This document shows positions 6,736 through 13,393 of a stretch of 13,393 nucleotides of DNA, piece after piece (positions within the stretch are counted from its first letter, which is position 1; every line of letters begins with the position of its first letter). The translations under genes and the position numbers were made by a program. Source of the stretch: an uncultured Bacteroidales bacterium (GTDB taxonomy: Bacteria > Bacteroidota > Bacteroidia > Bacteroidales > UBA932); assembly GCA_946062035.1 (NCBI GenBank), contig CAMGTS010000013.1, positions 1 to 13,393 on the forward strand, read 5' to 3'. The notes beneath the pieces were generated by a model. That model saw only the letters and a program-made list of their open reading frames with translations. It had not been told where the DNA came from and made no database searches.

Positions 6736-7050
6736 TTACGACTGTAAATTGGAATTGTTAAATCCTGTCGGAATATTAGGAGTCTGGGCCCCCTCATTAA
6801 TGATTCTGATTTCGCCGAATTTCGCTTCAAACTTAGCGACATTGTCTTTCAATGCCATGGCAAGTCTTTTCGCATTTTCGGGAGTCATGATTATCCTGTT
6901 GATAACCTGAGCCTTTGGCATGCCAGGCAGCATGGAAAGGAAATCTATGACAAACTCATTCGCCGAATGGGAAATAACTGAAAAGTTGGAATAAGCGCCC
7001 TTTGCGACCTCTGCATTGAGCTCTATGTTCAACTGGTTCTTCTCGTCCAT
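6736..7050 (-). CDS. DUF3467 family protein of unknown function
   Basis: Small protein of 104 residues matching the DUF3467 family, common in Bacteroidota and without a known biochemical role. Recognisable parts are the opening LNIELNAEVAKGAYSNFSVI (8-27), SANEFVIDFLSMLPGMPKAQ (29-48) and VINRIIMTPENAKRLAMALK (49-68), followed by a polar tail rich in N, P and S. There is no signal peptide or membrane segment, so it is probably cytoplasmic. It is the first gene of the etf operon: a -7 element lies about 33 nt upstream and etfB follows 18 nt downstream. The ATG has no clear Shine-Dalgarno sequence. A link to flavoprotein assembly or to regulation would be a guess from position only. Confidence 0.85.
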   Translation of the reverse strand: MDEKNQLNIELNAEVAKGAYSNFSVISHSANEFVIDFLSMLPGMPKAQVINRIIMTPENAKRLAMALKDNVAKFEAKFGEIRIINEGAQTPNIPTGFNNSNLQS

Positions 7051-7082
7051 TGATTACCGTTTAATTTAAAAATGAATTCGGG

Positions 7083-7090
7083 CAAAGATA
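7083..7090 (-). promoter_or_regulatory. Probable promoter (-7 element) of the DUF3467-etf-kdsC-maf operon
   Basis: On the - strand TATCTTTG fully matches the Bacteroidota -7 consensus TAnnTTTG and would give a leader of about 25 nt before the DUF3467 start. No TTTG-like -33 element is visible at 19-21 nt. This stretch forms the left arm of the inverted repeat GGCAAAG/CTTTGCC (7081-7087 and 7105-7111), shared with the opposing valS promoter. Confidence 0.55.
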
Positions 7091-7101
7091 CAATAAATTA
7101 T

Positions 7102-7109
7102 TAACTTTG
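7102..7109 (+). promoter_or_regulatory. Probable promoter (-7 element) of valS
   Basis: TAACTTTG fully matches TAnnTTTG, with TTCG at 7077-7080 as a weak -33 candidate 21 nt upstream. Transcription would start near 7115, leaving a leader of about 50 nt that contains the short arms CCCGA (7113-7117) and TCGGG (7125-7129). A second match, TAATTTTG at 7153-7160, is too close to the ATG at 7165 to be the main promoter unless the message is leaderless. Confidence 0.55.
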
Positions 7110-7164
7110 CCACCCGACCGAAAATCGGGCATAATTACATAGGAACGTGTTTTAATTTTGATTT

Positions 7165-9801
7165 ATGGAGATTCCTGCAAAATACAACCCTTCTCAGACA
7201 GAGGATAAATGGTATGCCTACTGGCTTGAAAATAAATTTTTCCACTCGGAACCGAATGATAAAGAACCATATACAATAGTGATTCCCCCGCCAAATGTGA
7301 CGGGTGTGCTTCATATGGGTCACATGATGAACAACACGCTTCAGGATGTGCTTATCCGTAGGGCGAGGATGCTCGGTAAGAACGCCTGCTGGGTTCCTGG
7401 CACTGACCATGCCTCTATTTCAACAGAGACGAAGGTTATAGGCAAGCTTGCCGCTGAGGGAATAAAGAAGACAGACCTCACCCGTGAGCAGTTCCTTGAG
7501 CATGCTTGGGAATGGACAAGAAAGCACGGCGGACTTATCCTTCAGCAGCTTCGCAAATTGGGAGCGAGCTGCGATTGGGACCGCACGGCATTTACAATGG
7601 ACGAGGAACGTTCCCGCTCTGTAGAGAAGGTTTTTGTAGACCTATATAATAAAGGGCTTATATACAGAGGTCTCCGAATGGTCAATTGGGATCCTTGCAA
7701 CCGCACGGCAATCAGCGATGATGAGGTTGTATATGAGCAGGAGAAGAGCAAACTCTACTACCTTAAGTATTATGTGGTCGGAGATCCTGAGAAACGTTAT
7801 GCTGTAGTCGCAACCACTCGTCCTGAGACGATTATGGGTGATACCGCTATGTGTATTAACCCTAAAGATCCTAAAAATGAGTGGCTTAAGGGGAAGAAAG
7901 TTATAGTTCCTCTCGTAGGACGCGAGATTCCGGTGATTGAGGACCGCTATGTCGATATGGAGTTCGGTACGGGCTGTCTTAAAGTCACTCCGGCTCACGA
8001 CAAGAATGACTATATGCTTGGCAAGAAGCACAACCTTGATACTATCGATATCTTCAATGAGGACGGAACTCTTAGCGAGGCGGCGGGAATGTATGTCGGT
8101 ATGGATCGCTTCGATGTACGTAAGCAGATTTCAAAGGATCTTGAGGCTGCCGGGCTGATGGAGAAGATTGAGGATTATGTGAATAATGTGGGACTTAGCG
8201 AGCGTACGAAAGTGCCTATAGAGCCACGTCTTTCGATGCAGTGGTTCGTCAGCATGAAGCACTTCGCCGATATTTCGTTACAGCCTGTCATGGACGATAT
8301 CATCAAGTTCGTTCCCGCAAAGTATAAGAACACTTACCGTATCTGGCTTGAAAATATCCAGGATTGGTGTATCAGCAGACAACTTTGGTGGGGTCACCGC
8401 ATTCCTGCATGGTATTATACGGCGCAGGATGGTTCGACGGCGATTGCTGTCGCTGAGGACGAGAACGGCGCACTCCTGAAAGCACGTGAGCAAAGCGGTG
8501 ATAATTCATTGCAGCTGAGCGACCTTAGACGAGATGAGGATGCTCTTGATACATGGTTCTCGTCATGGCTTTGGCCTATAACTCTCTTTGGCGGAATAAA
8601 CAATCCTGGCAATGAGGAGATCAAATACTACTATCCTACGGCGACTCTTGTAACAGGTCCGGATATTATTTTCTTCTGGGTGGCACGTATGATTATGGCG
8701 GGTTACGAATATATAGGTGACTTCCCGTTCAAGAACGTGTATTTTACAGGTATAGTCCGTGATAAGTTGGGCCGTAAAATGTCTAAGATGCTTGGTAATT
8801 CCCCTGACCCTCTGGATCTTATCGCAAAATACGGTGCCGATGCGGTGCGTATAGGAATGCTTCTGTGTTCAAGTGCCGGCAACGATATCTTCTATGACGA
8901 GAGCCAGGTTGAGCAAGGCAGAAACTTCTGCAATAAGATATGGAACGCATATCGTCTGACAAGAGGATGGGAGGTCGATGAGAACGCCGTACAGCCTGCT
9001 GCGTCTAAATTGGCTACGGAGTGGTTCGAGAATAAGTTGAATAAAGCTGTCGAGGCGATAAATGACCACTTTGAGAAATTCAGAATCGCAGATGCGACCA
9101 TGACTGTCTACAAGCTTTTCTGGGATGACTACTGCGCCTGGTATCTTGAGGCTGTCAAACCTGCGTTCGGCGAGAAGATAGATGCTGTGACTTTCAATAA
9201 GACAATGAGTTTCTTCGACTCTCTCTTGAAACTTATCCATCCGTTCATGCCGTTTATCACAGAAGAACTTTGGCAGAACATGGAGGAGCGCAAGCCGGGT
9301 GAGACTATAATGCTTCAGATGATGCCGCAGCCGGCTGAATATTCTGAAAAGGTTCTTGGCTTGTTCGACTCTGCGGCGGAGACGGTTATGAATATCAGAA
9401 ATATCCGTCAGAGCAGGGGAATCTCTCCGAAAGAGCCGGTAGAGCTATATGTCAAATTTCCGTTTGACAGCACTATGGTCCCTATAATCGCGAAACTTGC
9501 GAATGTCGGTGCGGTGAATGTTGTCAAGGCGTTTGACGCTGATATGCAGGGCATGAACTTCCTCGTCTCTACGGCAGAGTTCTTTATCCCTCTTAAGGTT
9601 AACGCTGAGGAAGAAAAAGGAAAGATACTCGCTGAGATTGAAAGATATACGAAGTTCCTTGCAGGTGTTGAAAAGAAACTTTCGAACGAGAAATTCGTAA
9701 GCAACGCTCCTGCCGCCGTAGTTGAGCTTGAGAAAAAGAAGCAGGCGGATGCGACGGAAAAACTGAAGAGCCTTAATGAACAGCTACAGAGGTTTAAATA
9801 A
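7165..9801 (+). CDS. valS: Valyl-tRNA synthetase
   Basis: Class I aminoacyl-tRNA synthetase that charges tRNA-Val. The Rossmann core carries [13 protein letters not shown] (41-53, HIGH motif as HMGH). The inserted CP1 editing domain, which clears mischarged threonine, contains [12 protein letters not shown] (217-228) and [12 protein letters not shown] (271-282). The second half of the core has [16 protein letters not shown] (401-416) and [11 protein letters not shown] (461-471). The flexible loop reads KMSKM at 538-542 where KMSKS is the norm. The helical anticodon-binding domain includes [10 protein letters not shown] (657-666) and [11 protein letters not shown] (694-704), and a C-terminal coiled-coil arm runs from about 812 to 876. 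Length (878) is usual for bacteria. The ATG at 7165 gives the expected N-terminus. Its 3' end overlaps the calcium ATPase gene by 26 nt. Confidence 0.98.
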   Translation: MEIPAKYNPSQTEDKWYAYWLENKFFHSEPNDKEPYTIVIPPPNVTGVLHMGHMMNNTLQDVLIRRARMLGKNACWVPGTDHASISTETKVIGKLAAEGIKKTDLTREQFLEHAWEWTRKHGGLILQQLRKLGASCDWDRTAFTMDEERSRSVEKVFVDLYNKGLIYRGLRMVNWDPCNRTAISDDEVVYEQEKSKLYYLKYYVVGDPEKRYAVVATTRPETIMGDTAMCINPKDPKNEWLKGKKVIVPLVGREIPVIEDRYVDMEFGTGCLKVTPAHDKNDYMLGKKHNLDTIDIFNEDGTLSEAAGMYVGMDRFDVRKQISKDLEAAGLMEKIEDYVNNVGLSERTKVPIEPRLSMQWFVSMKHFADISLQPVMDDIIKFVPAKYKNTYRIWLENIQDWCISRQLWWGHRIPAWYYTAQDGSTAIAVAEDENGALLKAREQSGDNSLQLSDLRRDEDALDTWFSSWLWPITLFGGINNPGNEEIKYYYPTATLVTGPDIIFFWVARMIMAGYEYIGDFPFKNVYFTGIVRDKLGRKMSKMLGNSPDPLDLIAKYGADAVRIGMLLCSSAGNDIFYDESQVEQGRNFCNKIWNAYRLTRGWEVDENAVQPAASKLATEWFENKLNKAVEAINDHFEKFRIADATMTVYKLFWDDYCAWYLEAVKPAFGEKIDAVTFNKTMSFFDSLLKLIHPFMPFITEELWQNMEERKPGETIMLQMMPQPAEYSEKVLGLFDSAAETVMNIRNIRQSRGISPKEPVELYVKFPFDSTMVPIIAKLANVGAVNVVKAFDADMQGMNFLVSTAEFFIPLKVNAEEEKGKILAEIERYTKFLAGVEKKLSNEKFVSNAPAAVVELEKKKQADATEKLKSLNEQLQRFK

Positions 9802-12544
9802 CGAGCAAGTCGCTGAGAGCCGTACAAAATACGGCTCTAATGTCCTTACCCCTGCAAACCGGGAGAGTTGGGTCAGGCTGTTTCTTGGAAAGTTCAACGA
9901 CCCGCTGATCAAGATTTTGCTTGTGGCGGCTACCGTTTCGATTGCGATAGGTTTTTTCTCGGAAGAATCCTCCATCATTGAGAGTGTGGGAATTATTGTC
10001 GCGATATTTCTTGCGACTTTCATATCATTCATCAATGAATACAAGGCGGGTAAGGAGTTCGATATTCTGAACAAACTTAGCGACACGACCCTTGTAAAGG
10101 TTATCAGAGAGGATGAAAACGGTAACTCTGTCGTAATGCAGATACCTAAGACAGAGGTTGTTGTCGGGGACTATGTTATTGTCGCTTCCGGCGATGAGAT
10201 TCCTGCGGACGGAGATATTTGTGAATGTATCGAGCTAAAGGTCAATGAATCATCGCTCAATGGCGAGTCCAAGCCTTCCACAAAACTGGCGGAGAAAGTA
10301 GATAAATTCGATACGGCGTATTCTCCTAACAAACTTTATAGAGGCACGACCGTAAGTGAGGGTGATGCTGTGTATAAAGTCGTTGCGGTGGGAGATGCTA
10401 CTGAAATCGGGAAAACCGCCCGTCAGGCGAGTGAAATTACAGGCGTAGCTACACCTTTGAGCCGTCAGCTTGAAAAACTTGGCAAGATGATAGGCAAGGT
10501 CGGCATCTGGATCGCAGTTCTGACATTCTTGATACTTTGTGCAAGGGATATTATCCTTGGCCAGTTTACCGCCCCGTTTTGGAGCGCACACAATATCACC
10601 TTGCTGATCAAGTTTTTCATGATCGCCGTTACGCTTATAGTCATGGCTGTTCCTGAGGGACTTCCGATGAGCATTGCGTTGAGTCTTGCATACAGTATGA
10701 GGAAGATGACCGCTCAGCACACCTTGGTCCGTAAGATGCACGCCTGCGAGACTATGGGAGCGACTACGGTTATCTGTACCGATAAGACAGGGACTTTGAC
10801 TCTCAATAAGATGCAGGTCCATTTCTGCTCCGCGGAGGCCGATTCTCTCTTTGCGACGGGGATCTCCTGCAACAGCACGGCTTTTCTGAACGGTGACAAA
10901 GTCATAGGAAATCCGACAGAAGGGGCCTTGTTGCTTTATCTGCAATCAAAAGGGTTCGACTATTCGGCCATCAGAAATGAGGTTGCACAGATTCACAGAT
11001 TGCCATTCAGCTCGCAGACAAAATATATGGCGACGCTATGCGCTGTTCCGCCTGAGACGATGAGTACGTGGAAAGGTTATACAATTGGCGGTCAAGTTGA
11101 TGGCTCTGAAAAAGGAGTGAATGGCGTTAAAAGGTATTTTCTGTTTTTGAAAGGCGCTCCTGAAATCGTTGTATCCAAGTGTGGGATATGCAACCTCGAC
11201 AAGGGGAGAGGCGACGCTTTTTCGGAAAAAGATGAACTCGCTAAAATAGCGGAGTACCAGCAAAAGGGAATGCGATCTCTCTCTTTCGCCCATTATGAAC
11301 TTTCTGCGGAGGATGTATCCCGTCTGGAAAATGAAAATGACGGAAAATCCGCCTCTCCATCGGCTTTGATAACTTCGCTTCTCGATAATGCAGACTTTGT
11401 ATATGACGGTTTTGTGTCAATACAAGACCCTGTAAGAGAGGATGTTCCTAAGGCGATGGCCGAGTGTGTAAAAGCCGGTATCGGGGTTAAGATTGTGACG
11501 GGTGACACATCTTTGACAGCGGTCGAAATAGCCCGTCAGAGCGGGCTTTGGAAGCCTGAAGATATAATCGGGATTAACTCCATAACAGGGCCGGAATTTG
11601 AGAAACTTTCTGATGGAGAGGCTGTTGAAAGGATAAAGGAAATCAAGGTCATGTCGAGGGCAAGACCTTCTGACAAAATGAGATTGGTGAAACTTCTTCA
11701 GAAAAGCGGAGAGATTGTAGCGGTTACGGGCGACGGTACGAATGACGCTCCCGCTTTGAACTATGCTGATGTCGGACTTGCTATGGGCAGCGGAACGGCG
11801 GTCGCAAAAGAGAGCAGCGATATTATCCTTTTGAACGATTCCTTTACGAGCGTTGTATCGGCTGTCCAGTGGGGACGCTCAATCTATATCAATATCCAGA
11901 AGTTCATATACTTCCAATTGACCGTAAATGTCGCCGCCTTGTTGATAGCCCTTGTCGGTCCGATGGTGGGAGTGGAAATGCCGCTGACGGTCACACAGAT
12001 TCTTTGGGTAAATCTGATAATGGATACGTTGGCCGCTATCGCGCTTGCGACAGAGCCTTCGGACCCTGAGGTGATGAACAGGAAGCCCCGCAAGATCGAG
12101 GATTCCATAATAACCAAGAAAATGTGGCGGGGAATTATCGGCTATGGCGTTGGCTTTTTCATAGCTGCGCTTGTGTTCCTTCTCGCTGATAAATATTTCG
12201 GTTTTCTTTGCGATTTCGGGGCGGACTTGTTTGACGGAAATGAAAGCGGGCTGACATTCCCTCAACTGACATTGTTCTTTACGCTGTTTGTGTATATGCT
12301 ATTCTGGAACTTGTTCAATGCTAGGGCGTTGGGCACTTCCCATTCTGCGTTTCACGGACTTGCCAAAAACAGGTCGTTTATAACGATCGCGACGGTTATC
12401 TTTATTTTGCAGATAGTTATCATAATGATAGGCGGGAGGGCGTTCAGGACTGTGCCGATCCCATTCTGGACTGTGCTGGTGGTATTTGCGCTTACCTCTA
12501 TTGTTGTCTGGGTAGGGGAGATCGCAAGGATACACAGAAGATAA
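9776..12544 (+). CDS. Calcium-translocating P-type ATPase, PMCA type
   Basis: P2B-like ATPase that probably exports calcium across the inner membrane using ATP. N-terminal cation-ATPase domain ([19 protein letters not shown], 6-24); M1-M2 near 44-87; actuator motif LNGES (161-165); M3-M4 at about 240-305 with PEGLP (293-297), whose E294 is a calcium ligand; phosphorylation site DKTGT with D336; KGAPE (459-463) in the nucleotide domain; [10 protein letters not shown] (651-660) in the hinge; then six C-terminal segments from about 708. N718 (M5) and N746 and D750 in NLIMD (M6) match the single-site calcium ligands of PMCA pumps. No CPC motif, so a heavy-metal pump is unlikely. No calmodulin-binding tail is evident. 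Length (922) is normal. The start lies inside valS in another frame, so translation is likely coupled; a separate promoter was not seen. Confidence 0.93.
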   Translation: MNSYRGLNNEQVAESRTKYGSNVLTPANRESWVRLFLGKFNDPLIKILLVAATVSIAIGFFSEESSIIESVGIIVAIFLATFISFINEYKAGKEFDILNKLSDTTLVKVIREDENGNSVVMQIPKTEVVVGDYVIVASGDEIPADGDICECIELKVNESSLNGESKPSTKLAEKVDKFDTAYSPNKLYRGTTVSEGDAVYKVVAVGDATEIGKTARQASEITGVATPLSRQLEKLGKMIGKVGIWIAVLTFLILCARDIILGQFTAPFWSAHNITLLIKFFMIAVTLIVMAVPEGLPMSIALSLAYSMRKMTAQHTLVRKMHACETMGATTVICTDKTGTLTLNKMQVHFCSAEADSLFATGISCNSTAFLNGDKVIGNPTEGALLLYLQSKGFDYSAIRNEVAQIHRLPFSSQTKYMATLCAVPPETMSTWKGYTIGGQVDGSEKGVNGVKRYFLFLKGAPEIVVSKCGICNLDKGRGDAFSEKDELAKIAEYQQKGMRSLSFAHYELSAEDVSRLENENDGKSASPSALITSLLDNADFVYDGFVSIQDPVREDVPKAMAECVKAGIGVKIVTGDTSLTAVEIARQSGLWKPEDIIGINSITGPEFEKLSDGEAVERIKEIKVMSRARPSDKMRLVKLLQKSGEIVAVTGDGTNDAPALNYADVGLAMGSGTAVAKESSDIILLNDSFTSVVSAVQWGRSIYINIQKFIYFQLTVNVAALLIALVGPMVGVEMPLTVTQILWVNLIMDTLAAIALATEPSDPEVMNRKPRKIEDSIITKKMWRGIIGYGVGFFIAALVFLLADKYFGFLCDFGADLFDGNESGLTFPQLTLFFTLFVYMLFWNLFNARALGTSHSAFHGLAKNRSFITIATVIFILQIVIIMIGGRAFRTVPIPFWTVLVVFALTSIVVWVGEIARIHRR

Positions 12545-12605
12545 CGGATTGTAAAACAGACAGTGACAGTAACTCCTTTGGATTAACAGATAATACTTTA
12601 CAGAT

Positions 12606-13031
12606 ATGTTGAAATCAGAATCATCTTTGGTTGTCAGATATTATGAAACAGACCAGATGGCTATAGTCCATCATTCGAATTATATCAGGTATTTTGAGTG
12701 CGGGCGTAATGAGATGATGAAAAAGGTGGGCTTGCCTATAGAAGTTATGGAGGCGAACGGTTTCATGCTTCCGGTAGTGTCGGTCGAGCTTCATTATAAA
12801 ACCCCGTCAAGGATGGGTGATACTTTGACGATAGTGTCTTCCATAAAAAAATGGCCTCATGCCAAACTTTTTGTGGATCAGGAGATCTATAACCAGAAAG
12901 GCGAGTTGGTCTGCACCGGCAAGGTTGTCCTCTGTATGGTAGATTCGGTTACAAGGATTCCCGTAAGGCTGCCTCAACTTTTTTTGGATAAGATCGCCCC
13001 ATATTTTACGGAGGAAGAGAAAAATAACTAA
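12606..13031 (+). CDS. YbgC/4HBT-type hot-dog acyl-CoA thioesterase
   Basis: Small hot-dog-fold thioesterase that cleaves acyl-CoA (or acyl-ACP) thioesters in the cytoplasm. The 4-hydroxybenzoyl-CoA thioesterase/YbgC signature is at the N-terminus: RYYETDQMAIVHHSNYIRYF (11-30), in which D16 is the catalytic aspartate and H22/H23 and N25 follow at the usual spacing, then ECGRNEMMKKVGLP. The rest (LHYKTPSRMGDTLTIVSSI, 62-80; GELVCTGKVVLCMVD, 99-113) gives the beta sheet. At 141 residues it is normal for the family. It lies 61 nt after the calcium ATPase; the tol-pal genes that accompany ybgC in Proteobacteria are absent. The substrate is unknown. A link to the acyl-CoA dehydrogenase on the other strand is possible but not shown by arrangement. 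Confidence 0.9.
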   Translation: MLKSESSLVVRYYETDQMAIVHHSNYIRYFECGRNEMMKKVGLPIEVMEANGFMLPVVSVELHYKTPSRMGDTLTIVSSIKKWPHAKLFVDQEIYNQKGELVCTGKVVLCMVDSVTRIPVRLPQLFLDKIAPYFTEEEKNN

Positions 13032-13099
13032 CTTGCAGGACTTGGCGGGCGCGGGTTAGACCTCCATGCGGTTAAAACGAATTAAAATTTTATAAGTAT

Positions 13100-13324
13100 A
13101 TGAAACTTCTGTTATTTCAAACACTTGGAATGGGCGAGATTATAGTCATCGCACTTGTGATACTCCTTCTTTTCGGCGGAAAGAAAATTCCTGAGCTCAT
13201 GAAAGGAATCGGCAAGGGTGTGAAAAACTTCAAGGATGGTGTAAAGGGAATCGAAAATGAAGTTGGCGGCGATGAAGTCAAGAACGCCATCAAGGATGTT
13301 AAGAAAGATATCTCTGATAACTAA
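13100..13324 (+). CDS. tatA: Twin-arginine translocase subunit TatA/TatE family
   Basis: Small membrane protein that oligomerises to let folded proteins with twin-arginine signals cross the inner membrane. A single hydrophobic segment (about 12-25, [14 protein letters not shown]) is followed by the invariant FG (25-26), the hinge GKKIPEL (27-33), an amphipathic helix (about 33-50, [19 protein letters not shown]) and a charged tail. This order, the short N-terminus and the 74-residue length fit TatA/E; TatB is usually longer. The ATG at 13100 has no clear Shine-Dalgarno sequence. It follows the thioesterase gene by 68 nt and is closed by an intrinsic terminator, so tatC is not co-transcribed downstream; it must be elsewhere or the protein works with a distant TatC. 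Confidence 0.93.
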   Translation: MKLLLFQTLGMGEIIVIALVILLLFGGKKIPELMKGIGKGVKNFKDGVKGIENEVGGDEVKNAIKDVKKDISDN

Positions 13325-13349
13325 TAGTTTAGCAGACAGGATTTTATAT

Positions 13350-13378
13350 TAATGCGCTCAATGGGCGCATTAGTTTTC
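13350..13378 (+). terminator. Intrinsic (rho-independent) terminator after tatA
   Basis: Arms at 13350-13359 (TAATGCGCTC) and 13363-13372 (GGGCGCATTA) form a 10-bp stem with one G-U pair and a 3-nt loop, followed by GTTTTCT. It sits 26 nt after the tatA stop and ends the rightward gene block. The rest of the window to 13393 shows no gene. Confidence 0.85.
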
Positions 13379-13393
13379 TATATCTTAAATGCT

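Noticed and set aside
7113..7129. Hairpin in the valS leader as a T-box or attenuator
   Set aside because: The arms are 4-5 bp only, the leader of about 50 nt is too short for a T-box, and T-boxes are not expected in Bacteroidota.
7153..7160. TAATTTTG as the main valS promoter
   Set aside because: It ends 4 nt before the ATG, so transcription would begin inside the coding region or leave no leader; the match at 7102-7109 is better placed.
7135..7410. Open frame on the - strand crossing the valS start
   Set aside because: It lies antisense to the conserved N-terminus of ValRS, and its product resembles no family.
10250..10945. Long open frame (231 codons) on the - strand within the calcium ATPase gene
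   Set aside because: It is antisense to a strongly conserved coding region, its translation is rich in C, H and R with no recognisable domain, and it has no promoter or start signal. It is a codon-bias shadow.
11879..12265. Open frame of 128 codons on the - strand over the ATPase membrane region
   Set aside because: Antisense to conserved transmembrane segments M5-M8; no domain, low-complexity basic sequence.
9776..12544. The P-type ATPase as a copper, zinc or potassium pump
   Set aside because: It lacks the CPC motif and N-terminal metal domains of P1B pumps and is a single-chain pump with PEGLP and NLIMD, which fit calcium pumps.
1..13393. A new defence, mobile or biosynthetic system
   Set aside because: Apart from the unrecognised left fragment and DUF3467, every gene belongs to a known housekeeping or resistance family; no nuclease, toxin-antitoxin pair, reverse transcriptase, repeat-spacer array or mobile gene was seen.

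Overview
The window looks like chromosomal DNA from an anaerobic member of the Bacteroidota, probably Bacteroidales. The evidence is indirect but consistent: most starts have a weak or no Shine-Dalgarno sequence, several upstream regions carry the TAnnTTTG -7 element of this phylum, the beta-lactamase is of the CfxA/CepA/CblA (A2) type, and the proteins read like Bacteroidales versions of their families. No transposase, integrase, phage gene, CRISPR array, rRNA or tRNA was seen.

Left end (1-790): the 3' end of an unrecognised gene on the + strand, whose reading frame breaks at a run of five A residues, converges on a Fur-family metalloregulator gene on the - strand. In front of the regulator lie a -7 element, an overlapping 15-bp palindrome of Fur-box size, and a 7-bp hairpin. 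Middle left (789-1820): a class A beta-lactamase with a lipoprotein signal, preceded by a short tandem repeat.

Main operon (7050 down to 1821, - strand): a DUF3467 protein, EtfB, EtfA, a 592-residue acyl-CoA dehydrogenase, a KdsC-type HAD phosphatase and a Maf nucleotide pyrophosphatase. Gaps are 10-20 nt, and the last two genes overlap, so one transcript is likely. The ETF passes electrons between the flavin of the acyl-CoA dehydrogenase and a further carrier; its sequence resembles the ETF group found in anaerobes, which includes the bifurcating ETFs. KdsC makes Kdo for lipopolysaccharide, and Maf hydrolyses non-canonical nucleotides or acts in septum control.

Right half (7165-13324, + strand): valyl-tRNA synthetase, overlapped by 26 nt by a PMCA-type calcium P-type ATPase, then a YbgC-like hot-dog thioesterase and a TatA-type translocase subunit, closed by a clear intrinsic terminator. 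The + and - operons diverge from 7051-7164, where two back-to-back -7 elements form an inverted repeat.

I did not find a convincing new multi-gene system. The points most worth a second look are the ETF/dehydrogenase pairing and its operon partners, the candidate Fur-family operator, the repeats ahead of the beta-lactamase, and the frame break at the left end.
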